Assembly: GCA_937901445.1 (NCBI GenBank)
Contig: CALDHY010000014.1
Coordinates: 1 to 45,468 of the forward strand
Direction of reading: 5' to 3'
DNA: 45,468 nucleotides
From: an uncultured Selenomonadales bacterium
GTDB lineage: Bacteria > Bacillota > Negativicutes > Selenomonadales > Selenomonadaceae
Shown: one piece after another, positions 16,958-24,734 of the stretch
Position numbering within the stretch: position 1 is the stretch's first letter
Layout of the letters: every line of letters begins with the position of its first letter
Position numbers and translations under genes: made by a program
Notes under the pieces: generated by a model
Database searches by the model: none
The model's input: the letters and a program-made list of their open reading frames with translations, nothing else
What the model was told of the DNA's origin: nothing

Positions 16958-19489
16958 ATGGAAAAATTTATAATTATTGACGGCACAAATATTTTTTACC
17001 GTTCGTTTTATGCAATGCCGAATTTAACCGCGCCGAGCGGCGAACCTACCGGCGCAATTACCGGCTTTGCAAATGTGCTGGTAAAAATCCTGCGCGAGTA
17101 TAATCCCGGCTACGCGGCTATTGCGCTTGACACTTCAAGAAAAACTTTTCGCACTGAAATTTTTTCCGAATATAAAAGCGGGCGCGCCAAAACGCCTGAC
17201 GAATTATTTTCACAAATTGCGATGCTTGAAGAATTTGCTGAAGTTATGGGGATAAAAACTTTAGCCGCGCCGAATTTTGAAGCAGATGATATTATTGGAA
17301 CTTTGGCGGCGCAGGCGTCGAAAGATTTTTCTGTTGACATTGTAAGCGGGGACAGGGATACTTTCCAACTGATTAATAAAAATACCCGCGTGCTGTTCGC
17401 AAAAAATACTAATCTTGAAATTTACGACGAAGAAAAATTTATTGCCGAATTTGGATTTAAGCCCGCGTTGCTTATCGATTACAAAGGCTTGAGCGGCGAT
17501 ACTTCAGATAACATTCCCGGTATTTTTGGAATTGGTGAAAAAACGGCTAAGAAACTTTTACAGGAATTCGGCACGCTTGAAAATATTCTTGATAACGCTG
17601 AAAAAATTTCCTCAAAAAAATTTCGTGACGCCGTGCAAAGTAATTCTGAAATTGCAAAACTTAGTAAGCAACTCGCGCAGATTGTTTGCAACGTACCGAA
17701 TATAAATTTCGTCGCGCAGGATTTTAAAATTTCGCCGAATTTAAGCCGCGTTGATGAATTTTGCAGCCGCTATTCTTTGAAGGTTGCCAAAAAGCGTATC
17801 CATGAAATTTACGACGCCGAATTAAATTTGTTTGGCGATTTTAAAGTTGAAACGCCGGAAAATTTTTTGGAAGTGCCGCCAATTTCGCCCGTTGACTACG
17901 ATAAAATTTTTGCCGCCGAAAGTTTGGCGATTGTTGGAAATTTTGTTAAGGCTGGCGATGAAATTTTTGAAGTTGACGCCGCCAAAATTTTTGCCGAATA
18001 CAAGGGGAAAATTTTTTTACACAATTTAAAAAAAATCTTAAAAACTACTCCCTATTCCTTAGCCCTTAATCCTTATCCCTTAATCCTTGATATTGAAATA
18101 GCGGCTTACCTGCTCTACCCTGAACGTGAAAGTTATTCTTGCGCGGAATTGTTGACGCTTGAATTTGATTTAAGTTTGAAAGAAAATTCGCCCGCCGCTG
18201 AAGTTACCGCGCTTGAAAAACTCGGCAAACTTTATGAAGAAAAACTTGACGCCGCCGAACTTTCAAAACTTTATTATGAAATTGAATTGCCGCTTACTGA
18301 AGTTTTGGCGAAAATGGAAATGCGCGGCGTTTACGTCGATACTGCCCGCCTTGAAAAAAAATCTGCCGAAATTGAAAACCGTATCGCCGCCGTTGAAAAA
18401 AATATCTACAGCTTAGCCGACGAAAAATTTAATATCAATTCGCCAAAACAACTTGCCGAAATTCTTTTTGACAAATTGCAACTGCCGCCCGTTACTCAAA
18501 CTAAGAAAAAAACTAAAAGCGGCGTTTCTACCAATGCTGAAGTTTTGGAAAATCTGCGCGGGATTCATCCTATCATTGACGAAATTTTAAATTTCCGCAC
18601 GCTTACCAAATTAAAGTCAACGTACCTTGACGGTATTAAAACTTTGATAAATCCTGCAACTCACCGCGTCCACACGAATTTTAATCAAACCGTCACGGCA
18701 ACCGGCAGACTTTCAAGCTCCGACCCTAACCTTCAAAATATCCCCGTGCGCACCGAAGAAGGCAGGGAAATTCGCTCGCTTTTTGAACCGGGCGCGGGAT
18801 ACGACTTTTTATTTTCGGCTGATTATTCGCAAATTGAACTTAGACTTTTGGCGCATATGTCCGGCGATGAAAATTTGATTAACGCTTTTTTAAGCGGTGA
18901 AGATATTCACGCACGCACGGCGGCTGAAGTTTTCGGCGTGTCGATTGACAACATAACGCCCGACCTGCGCAGAAAAGCTAAGGCGGTAAATTTCGGGATT
19001 GTCTACGGTATCAGCGATTATGGACTTTCACGCGATTTAAAAATTTCCAGAAAGGAAGCCGGCGAATATATTTCTTTGTACTTTGAACGCTACCCAAAAG
19101 TTAAAAATTTTCTTGACGATACAATTTCACAGGCGCACGAAAACGGCTACGTTACAACAATGTTTGGACGCCGCCGCTTTTTGCCGATGATTAAAAGTAC
19201 AAATTTCCACCAACGCGGGCTTGCCGAAAGAATGGCAATGAATACGCCAATTCAGGGCAGCGCGGCTGACATTATCAAAATTGCAATGATTAACGCTGAA
19301 AAAAATCTGCGCGACCTTGAGAGTCGAATTATTTTGCAAGTGCACGATGAACTTGTTATTGAAGCTAAAGAAAGTGAACTCGCGCAGGTTGAAAAAATTG
19401 TACGCGCCGCAATGGAAAACGTTGCAACTTTGAAAGTGCCGCTCGTTGTCGATTGTCATTTTGGCAAAAATTGGAGTGAGGCTAAATGA
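16958..19489 (+). CDS. polA: DNA polymerase I (5'-3' exonuclease intact, 3'-5' exonuclease vestigial)
   Basis: This 843-residue PolA fills gaps and removes RNA primers. The N-terminal 5'-3' exonuclease domain (about 1-290) has IIDGTNIFYRSFYA, FEADDIIGTLA, VSGDRDTFQL and YKGLSGDTSDNIPG. The middle domain lacks the DxE metal-binding acids expected where FAAESLAIVG stands, so proofreading is probably lost, as in many Firmicutes. The polymerase domain has motif A DYSQIELRLL (D622), motif B RRKAKAVNFGIVYG (R671) and motif C VHDE (795-798). Residues 363-378 are encoded by a short repeat also found between genes (see repeats). The stop overlaps the gmhA-like ATG in ATGA. A GGCAGGTG sequence 6 nt before the ATG may serve as ribosome binding site. 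Confidence 0.96.
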   Translation: MEKFIIIDGTNIFYRSFYAMPNLTAPSGEPTGAITGFANVLVKILREYNPGYAAIALDTSRKTFRTEIFSEYKSGRAKTPDELFSQIAMLEEFAEVMGIKTLAAPNFEADDIIGTLAAQASKDFSVDIVSGDRDTFQLINKNTRVLFAKNTNLEIYDEEKFIAEFGFKPALLIDYKGLSGDTSDNIPGIFGIGEKTAKKLLQEFGTLENILDNAEKISSKKFRDAVQSNSEIAKLSKQLAQIVCNVPNINFVAQDFKISPNLSRVDEFCSRYSLKVAKKRIHEIYDAELNLFGDFKVETPENFLEVPPISPVDYDKIFAAESLAIVGNFVKAGDEIFEVDAAKIFAEYKGKIFLHNLKKILKTTPYSLALNPYPLILDIEIAAYLLYPERESYSCAELLTLEFDLSLKENSPAAEVTALEKLGKLYEEKLDAAELSKLYYEIELPLTEVLAKMEMRGVYVDTARLEKKSAEIENRIAAVEKNIYSLADEKFNINSPKQLAEILFDKLQLPPVTQTKKKTKSGVSTNAEVLENLRGIHPIIDEILNFRTLTKLKSTYLDGIKTLINPATHRVHTNFNQTVTATGRLSSSDPNLQNIPVRTEEGREIRSLFEPGAGYDFLFSADYSQIELRLLAHMSGDENLINAFLSGEDIHARTAAEVFGVSIDNITPDLRRKAKAVNFGIVYGISDYGLSRDLKISRKEAGEYISLYFERYPKVKNFLDDTISQAHENGYVTTMFGRRRFLPMIKSTNFHQRGLAERMAMNTPIQGSAADIIKIAMINAEKNLRDLESRIILQVHDELVIEAKESELAQVEKIVRAAMENVATLKVPLVVDCHFGKNWSEAK
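18045..18089. repeat. Dispersed heptad-like repeat inside polA
   Basis: Read on the minus strand this is a run of AAGGATTA, AGGGATA, AGGATTA, AGGGCTA and AGGAATA-type units. It is close to the intergenic runs at 28944-28981 and 27040-27076. It stays in frame and codes for TTPYSLALNPYPLILD in the vestigial exonuclease domain. Confidence 0.75.
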
Positions 19490-20139
19490 AAGATTCTACT
19501 GCTGAAAAAATTTCTGAACTGATTAAACGTTATCCTGCGCTTGAAGTTTGTCGCGCAGATTTAAATTCAGCCGTTGAAAAAATTTGCACAAGTTTTCGTA
19601 ACGGCAACAAGTTATTAATTTGCGGAAACGGCGGCAGCGCGGCGGATTCTTTGCACATTGTCGGCGAATTGATGAAAGGTTTTAACTTGCCGCGCAAAAT
19701 TGAAGATTTCAATAAAAATTTTGTCGAACGCGCAGAAAAACTTTTCCCCAATGATATAAATTACCTCAAAAAAAATTTACAGTGCGCGTTGCCCGCAATT
19801 TCGCTTGTTGGTGAAATTTCCTTGAGTACCGCCGTTGCAAACGATAACGCCGCTGATTTAATTTTTGCGCAACAAGTTTTCGGACTCGGCAAGTGCGGCG
19901 ATATTCTTTTGGCAATTTCGACTTCCGGCAATTCTGCAAATGTTTTGTACGCGGCGAAAGTTGCAAAAGTTTTGGGGCTTGAAATTATTTCTTTGACGGG
20001 TAGAACAGGCGGCAAACTCAAAAATATTTCTGACGTTACAATTTGCGCGCCCGCTGATTCCGCCTTCACTATTCAAGAATTTCACTTGCCAATTTACCAC
20101 GCACTTTGCATTGCCGCCGAAAATGAATTTTTTGCTTGA
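19486..20139 (+). CDS. gmhA: SIS-domain phosphosugar isomerase, GmhA-like
   Basis: GmhA converts sedoheptulose 7-phosphate to glycero-manno-heptose 7-phosphate, the first step toward lipopolysaccharide heptose. The 217-residue protein has the SIS phosphate-binding loops CGNGGSAADSLHIVGEL (residues 46-62) and AISTSGNSANV (near 144-154), and the C-terminal IQEFHLPIYHALC, which matches the QExHLxxxH catalytic pattern. An extra segment of about 30 residues (about 65-100) separates the first loop from the next strand. It overlaps polA by 4 nt. The family assignment is firm, the exact substrate less so. A terminator follows directly. Confidence 0.82.
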   Translation: MKDSTAEKISELIKRYPALEVCRADLNSAVEKICTSFRNGNKLLICGNGGSAADSLHIVGELMKGFNLPRKIEDFNKNFVERAEKLFPNDINYLKKNLQCALPAISLVGEISLSTAVANDNAADLIFAQQVFGLGKCGDILLAISTSGNSANVLYAAKVAKVLGLEIISLTGRTGGKLKNISDVTICAPADSAFTIQEFHLPIYHALCIAAENEFFA

Positions 20140-20152
20140 AATTTTTAATTAC

Positions 20153-20184
20153 AATCGCTCGTAATTTTGCGGGCGATTTTTTTT
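20153..20184 (+). terminator. Rho-independent terminator after gmhA-like gene
   Basis: A 9-bp stem with one G-T pair (AATCGCTCG at 20153-20161 with CGGGCGATT at 20170-20178) closes an 8-nt loop and is followed by eight T. It ends the polA-gmhA transcript just before the fur promoter. Confidence 0.85.
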
Positions 20185-20211
20185 GTACAATTCTTTCAAA
20201 ACTGCTATAAT
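20183..20211 (+). promoter_or_regulatory. Sigma-A promoter of the fur-hemZ-hisS operon
   Basis: TTGTAC (20183-20188), a 17-nt spacer and TATAAT (20206-20211) with an extended TGc just upstream of the -10 box. The -35 box overlaps the T-run of the preceding terminator. The start would be near 20218, about 27 nt before the fur ATG, with GAGGGGAG as the ribosome binding site. Confidence 0.8.
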
Positions 20212-20244
20212 AATTTAGAATATTTACGAGGGGAGAAACTTACG

Positions 20245-20715
20245 ATGAGCGAAACCCGGCAACTTTTTAAAATGAAAGATTTACGCGGCAGACTTTCAGA
20301 GCGCAAATACAAAATGACGCCGCAACGCAAGGAAATTTTGCAAATTTTTATTGAGAGCGGCGAAGGCAGCCACTTAAGCGCGGAGGAAGTTCATGAACTT
20401 TTGCGCCAAAAAGATTTTGATTTTGGGCTTGCTACAGTTTATCGCAACGTTGAACTTTTGAACGAACTCGGAATTTTGAACAAAGTTGACTTCGGCGACG
20501 GGCGCACACGTTACGAAATTAGCGCGGCTAATCCTGAACTTCATCAGCACCACCATTTAATTTGCTTGAAGTGTAAAAAAATTATCGAGTTCGAGGACGA
20601 TTTATTGGACGACTTGGAAAATTTAATCGCCCAAAAATCTGACTTTCAAATTGTCAATCATGAAGTAAAATTTTTCGGCTACTGTTCAGACTGTAGAAAC
20701 GAGGCGGCTAAATGA
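20245..20715 (+). CDS. fur: Fur-family metal-dependent transcriptional regulator
   Basis: This 156-residue product starts at ATG 20245, preceded by GAGGGGAG at 12 nt; an upstream in-frame start would lie before the promoter. The winged-helix part has KMTPQRKEILQIF and LATVYRNVELLNELGI. The C-terminal part has the histidine cluster HQHHHLIC, the first CxxC (LKCKK) and a second CxxC (YCSDCR), the structural zinc site of Fur/Zur/PerR proteins. Fur, Zur and PerR cannot be separated with confidence, but location ahead of hemZ favours iron or peroxide control of haem synthesis. It overlaps hemZ by 4 nt. Confidence 0.9.
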   Translation: MSETRQLFKMKDLRGRLSERKYKMTPQRKEILQIFIESGEGSHLSAEEVHELLRQKDFDFGLATVYRNVELLNELGILNKVDFGDGRTRYEISAANPELHQHHHLICLKCKKIIEFEDDLLDDLENLIAQKSDFQIVNHEVKFFGYCSDCRNEAAK

Positions 20716-22361
20716 AAATAAAAAATTTTAAACTTAACAGCGAGGATCAAGTTATAGTAAAAATTACCGGCGAAATTTTGCGCGCTTTTCATATCGAAGA
20801 GGCAAACGAATTTGAGCCGGTTGACTTTGAGAAATTTGAAATTTTTAATGAAGTTCACGGCGCAACCGTCAAAACGCGGCTGATTGTCAAAAGTAACGGC
20901 GTTGAAAGAAAATTTACAGAATCTGAAAACGTCAACCCGAATGAACGGCGCGGCGCGGAAATTCACCGCCTTATCAAAAAAAATCTGTACAAAATTTTGA
21001 CGAAAGACTTAAAAATTTCCGGCGTTCCCTATGGAATTATGCACGGCGTCCGCCCTACAAAAATTGTTCATCGCTGGTTGCGCGGCGGCTACGGCGTAAC
21101 CAGTCACGGCGTCATTGACAGGGATAAAATTTCTCGCCGCCTTCGCGCAGATTATCTTACAAACTTTGAAAAATCCGCCCTGCTTACTGAAGTTGCAATT
21201 CGCCAAATTCCAATTTTAAATTCCGGCGACGAAAAAACTATTGGCGTTTATGTTGGTATTCCGTTTTGCGTGACGCGCTGTCTTTATTGTTCGTTCCCGT
21301 CAAACGTTTTGCCTGACGATGAAAAAGTTGCTGAATTTATGCAAGTTTTGACGAAAGATATTGACGCGGCGGCGGCTGAAATTAAACGTTACGGCTTCAA
21401 AGTTCAAAGTATTTATATTGGCGGCGGCACTCCCACTGCTTTACCTGAAAAATTTTTTGCCGAAATGTTGAATAAAGTTACGGCGGCTTTTTACAGTACA
21501 AGCGTCGAAGAATTTACCGTTGAATGTGGACGCCCCGACACTATTACCGCCGAAAAAATTTCTGTCATGAAAGATTGTCGCGTTAGTCGAGTAAGCGTCA
21601 ATCCTCAAACTATGCAACAAAAAACTTTAAATAAAATCGGGCGTCAACATTCTGTCGAACAAATTTACACGGCGTTTAAAAATCTGCGCGACGCCGGTGA
21701 TTTTGAAATTAATATGGATTTAATTTTGGGACTGCCGGGCGAAACTCTTGACGACGTGAAAGACAGCTTGGAAAAAGTTTTGGCGTTAAATCCTGACGAT
21801 ATAACTTTACACGCGCTGGCAATTAAACGCGGCTCTCAACTTCAAACTCAACTTGCAGACGAAATTAGCACGCTTGAAGATTTTGATTTACCGGATGATA
21901 TTGAAGTTAGGAAAATGGCTGACGTTGCCGAAAAAATGTTACGCGGCAAAAATTATCTGCCGTATTATTTATACCGGCAAGGCTACATTAGCGGGCAAAT
22001 TGAAAATATCGGCTACTGCAAGCGCGGCGCGGAGGGAATTTATAACGTTCAAATTATGGACGAGCGGCAAACAATTTTGGGCGTAGGCGCGGCGGCAACT
22101 ACCAAAGTTCCCGACAATGAAAATTTGCGCCTTGAAACTTCATTCAATGCAAAAGACTTGATAACATATCTGCGCGACGTGGATAAATATATTGAAAATC
22201 GCTCCAACGTTTTGGCGGAAGTTTATAAAGCGGTAGAAAATATTGAACAACCCGCCGCTGATAATATCGAACAACCCGCCGCTGAAATTATCGAACAACC
22301 CGCCGCTGAAAAACCTGTAAAAAAAAACGAAAAAGAGGAAGAAAAAATAATTGATAACTAA
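20712..22361 (+). CDS. hemZ: Radical SAM coproporphyrinogen dehydrogenase HemZ
   Basis: HemZ is the oxygen-independent coproporphyrinogen III oxidase-like enzyme of Firmicutes. The 549-residue protein has an N-terminal HemZ-specific region (1-170) and the radical SAM cluster motif GIPFCVTRCLYCSFPS near 183-198 with CxxxCxxC. SAM-binding IYIGGGTPTAL is near 236, followed by NMDLILGLPGETLDD near 335. The C-terminal 45 residues are extra: three copies of an 8-residue unit ending IEQPAA (see repeat), then a Lys/Glu-rich end. The stop overlaps the next gene by 11 nt. Confidence 0.92.
   Translation: MKIKNFKLNSEDQVIVKITGEILRAFHIEEANEFEPVDFEKFEIFNEVHGATVKTRLIVKSNGVERKFTESENVNPNERRGAEIHRLIKKNLYKILTKDLKISGVPYGIMHGVRPTKIVHRWLRGGYGVTSHGVIDRDKISRRLRADYLTNFEKSALLTEVAIRQIPILNSGDEKTIGVYVGIPFCVTRCLYCSFPSNVLPDDEKVAEFMQVLTKDIDAAAAEIKRYGFKVQSIYIGGGTPTALPEKFFAEMLNKVTAAFYSTSVEEFTVECGRPDTITAEKISVMKDCRVSRVSVNPQTMQQKTLNKIGRQHSVEQIYTAFKNLRDAGDFEINMDLILGLPGETLDDVKDSLEKVLALNPDDITLHALAIKRGSQLQTQLADEISTLEDFDLPDDIEVRKMADVAEKMLRGKNYLPYYLYRQGYISGQIENIGYCKRGAEGIYNVQIMDERQTILGVGAAATTKVPDNENLRLETSFNAKDLITYLRDVDKYIENRSNVLAEVYKAVENIEQPAADNIEQPAAEIIEQPAAEKPVKKNEKEEEKIIDN
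22236..22307. repeat. Three 24-nt direct repeats in the hemZ 3' end
   Basis: Units 22236-22259, 22260-22283 and 22284-22307 each code for [ED][NI]IEQPAA. The last 14 nt, CGAACAACCCGCCGC with one early variant, are almost identical in all three, which points to recent slippage expansion. Confidence 0.9.
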
Positions 22362-23169
22362 AGACAAAATGGCTGAAGTTTTTGCAGATACTGAAAAATT
22401 TTACAAAACTGACAAAACTTTAAAAGCCGCCGTTGCAAATTCAATCGCCGGTACAAAATTTTTTTCCGCTGAAGATTATCCCGCGTTGCCCGCCAAAAAG
22501 TTTGACGCAACAAAAATTTCTGTAACTAAACAGCGCACTTTTGAGGCGGCGGCACAACTTCACAAAAATAATCCAAATTCAAGAATCGCCGTGCATAATT
22601 TCGCATCGGCTACAACTCCCGGCGGCGGAGTTAAAAACGGCAGCCGCGCTCAAGAAGAGGCTCTTTGCCGTTGTTCGACGCTTTACCCTGCTTTAAACAC
22701 TGATGAAAATTGGATTCGTTACTACAAATTTCACCGCGACCGCCGAGACAGTATTTATACTGACGCCTGCATTTTTGCGCCGGAAATTATTGTTTGCAAA
22801 AGTGATATTGACGTACCGCAACGATTGCCACAAAAAGATTGGATTAAAATTGACGTGATAACTTGCGCGGCTCCAAATTTGCATGCAATTAAAATTTCAG
22901 ACAATGAACTTTTAAAAATTCACGAAAAGCGCGCGCGTCATATGCTTACAGTTTTGGCAAGTTGCGGCGTTGAAATTTTTGTAACGGGCGCGTTCGGTTG
23001 CGGTGCCTTCCGAAATAATCCTTACGTCGTCGCGCAGGCTTACAAAAATATTTTGCCGGAATTTGACGGCTGCTTTAAAGAAATTGTTTTTGCGATTTAC
23101 TTTAGGTCTTATGAAATTCAAAACTTTGACGCCTTTAAAAAGATTTTAGGTTTTAATAATGGAAACTGA
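22351..23169 (+). CDS. TIGR02452/DUF2263 family protein, microbial PARG-like macrodomain
   Basis: Bacterial-type poly(ADP-ribose) glycohydrolases remove ADP-ribose from modified macromolecules. This 272-residue protein has their signature PGGGVKNGSRAQEEALCR: GGG at 91-93, seven residues, then QEE at 101-103 with the catalytic glutamates. The C-terminal ADP-ribose binding loop GAFGCGAFRNNP lies near 212-223. The N-terminal ~75 residues form the DUF2263 helical cap. The start is TTG 22351, 10 nt after GAGGAA; ATG 22369 would have no ribosome binding site at the right distance. It overlaps hemZ by 11 nt and the next small gene by 11 nt. No ADP-ribosyltransferase is visible in the window, so its substrate is unknown. 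Confidence 0.88.
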   Translation: MITKDKMAEVFADTEKFYKTDKTLKAAVANSIAGTKFFSAEDYPALPAKKFDATKISVTKQRTFEAAAQLHKNNPNSRIAVHNFASATTPGGGVKNGSRAQEEALCRCSTLYPALNTDENWIRYYKFHRDRRDSIYTDACIFAPEIIVCKSDIDVPQRLPQKDWIKIDVITCAAPNLHAIKISDNELLKIHEKRARHMLTVLASCGVEIFVTGAFGCGAFRNNPYVVAQAYKNILPEFDGCFKEIVFAIYFRSYEIQNFDAFKKILGFNNGN

Positions 23170-23392
23170 TACTTTAAATACTTTACAATCTATTTTGGCT
23201 TCACTGATAGAAATTTTCCATCCAATTTTGCAAATTTCAAGCTCGGTTGCAACAATCGCCGTTTTCTTAAAATATTTGATAATTTTGTTGACGATTTTAA
23301 TTGGAATTTTGGTATTGTATTTGTTACGAAAAATATTAATCGCCGTTTTTAAATTTGCAAAAGAATTGTGGACTAAATTTCGCAGAAGGTAG
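23159..23392 (+). CDS. Small membrane protein of unknown function
   Basis: This 77-residue reading frame overlaps the PARG-like gene by 11 nt in another frame and ends 11 nt before hisS. It has a Leu/Ile-rich first half (residues 8-33), a strong membrane helix about 37-58 (YLIILLTILIGILVLYLL) and a basic, amphipathic C-terminus ending KELWTKFRRR. No clear ribosome binding site is seen; translation may be coupled to the upstream gene. The tight packing and sensible membrane-protein composition support a real gene. Confidence 0.55.
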   Translation: METDTLNTLQSILASLIEIFHPILQISSSVATIAVFLKYLIILLTILIGILVLYLLRKILIAVFKFAKELWTKFRRR

Positions 23393-23403
23393 GAGGAATA
23401 AAT

Positions 23404-24654
23404 TTGCTGACAAACGCGCCGAGAGGCACTAAAGATATTTTGCCGGAACAAGTTGGAAATTGGCTTTACATTGAAAATAAAATTCGCACAATCTGTAAAA
23501 ATTACGGCTATGAAGAAATACGAACGCCGACTTTTGAACATACCGAACTTTTCCGGCGCGGTATTGGCGAGGGTACGGACGTTGTTGACAAGGAAATGTA
23601 CACTTTCACGGATAGGGGCGAACGCTCAATAACTTTGCGCCCGGAAAATACCGCATCGGTTGTACGCGCCTATTTGCAAAATAAATTGTACGCCGCCGGA
23701 AATTTGGTAAAACTTTTTTATATCGGCTCAATGTTTAGATATGACAGACCACAAGCCGGCAGGTTACGTGAATTTCATCAATTCGGCGTTGAGGCGTTGG
23801 GGGAACAGAATCCCGCCGTTGACGCAGAAATTATTTTATTGGCGTGGGATTTTCTGAAAAGCTTAGGGCTTGACGATTTGAAGTTAAAAATTAACACCGT
23901 CGGTTGTCCGAAATGCCGCCCTGTTTATCGTCAAAAACTTCAGCATTACTTCAGCGAAAATATTGAGGAACTTTGCGACGACTGCAAGCACAGACTGTTG
24001 AAAAATCCAATGCGAATTTTGGATTGTAAAGTTGACGGCGGCAAAGAATTTATTGAAGACGCGCCCAAAATTGAAACTTGCCTTTGCAACGAATGCAGAG
24101 AGCATTTCGCGCAGGTTCAGAAATTTTTGACGGCGGCTGGCGTTAATTTTGAAATTGACAGTCGATTGGTACGCGGCTTGGATTATTACACGAAAACCGC
24201 CTTTGAAATTCAGTATTTGCCCTTAGGCGCGCAATCTGCGGTTGCAGGCGGCGGGCGTTATGACGGCTTGATTGAAGAAATTGGCGGTACTCCCACGCCC
24301 GGTATTGGATTTGCCGCCGGTATTGAAAGAATTTTAATTGCGCTTGAAAAACAAAATTTGTTGCAGGCTGAAAAAAATAATTTTGACGCTTTTATAGTTG
24401 CAGTCGGCGCGGAAGCTGAAATTGCCGGCTTTAAATTATTAACTGAACTTCGACGCAAAAATATTTCTGCCACAATGGATTTTGCCCAACGCAGTATGAA
24501 GGCGCAAATGAAACAGGCGGCAAAGTCCGGCGCAAAATTCGCCTTGATTATTGGCGATGATGAAATTAAAAATTCCACCGTAACAGTTAAAAATCTTGAA
24601 ACTTCGACGCAAGAAATTATTTCAGCCGAAAACGTCGCGCAGATTTTCAACTAA
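23404..24654 (+). CDS. hisS: Histidyl-tRNA synthetase
   Basis: HisRS charges tRNA-His. The 416-residue protein opens NAPRGTKDILPEQ and has motif 1 near FEHTELFRRGIGEGTDVV and motif 2 TLRPENTASVVRAY with FRYDRPQAGRLREFHQFG. The histidine-specific LVRGLDYYTKTAFE lies near 257 and motif 3 GIGFAAGIERI near 300, followed by the anticodon-binding domain. It starts with TTG at 23404, 7 nt after a perfect AGGAGG. It ends the fur operon at a strong terminator. Confidence 0.96.
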   Translation: MLTNAPRGTKDILPEQVGNWLYIENKIRTICKNYGYEEIRTPTFEHTELFRRGIGEGTDVVDKEMYTFTDRGERSITLRPENTASVVRAYLQNKLYAAGNLVKLFYIGSMFRYDRPQAGRLREFHQFGVEALGEQNPAVDAEIILLAWDFLKSLGLDDLKLKINTVGCPKCRPVYRQKLQHYFSENIEELCDDCKHRLLKNPMRILDCKVDGGKEFIEDAPKIETCLCNECREHFAQVQKFLTAAGVNFEIDSRLVRGLDYYTKTAFEIQYLPLGAQSAVAGGGRYDGLIEEIGGTPTPGIGFAAGIERILIALEKQNLLQAEKNNFDAFIVAVGAEAEIAGFKLLTELRRKNISATMDFAQRSMKAQMKQAAKSGAKFALIIGDDEIKNSTVTVKNLETSTQEIISAENVAQIFN

Positions 24655-24662
24655 AAAAAATA

Positions 24663-24715
24663 AACCGTCCAAGAGCAACTGATTAGATTTGTCTCAGTTG
24701 CAGGGCGGTTTTTTT
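24663..24715 (+). terminator. Two-part hairpin terminator between hisS and the GH32 gene
   Basis: The outer 8-bp stem (AACCGTCC 24663-24670 with GGGCGGTT 24703-24710, one G-T pair) encloses a perfect 7-bp inner stem (GCAACTG 24675-24681 with CAGTTGC 24695-24701). T-runs follow on the plus strand and, through the A-run at 24654-24660, also on the minus strand. It can serve both convergent genes. Confidence 0.85.
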
Positions 24716-24734
24716 AGTTTGACAGAAAAAAATT

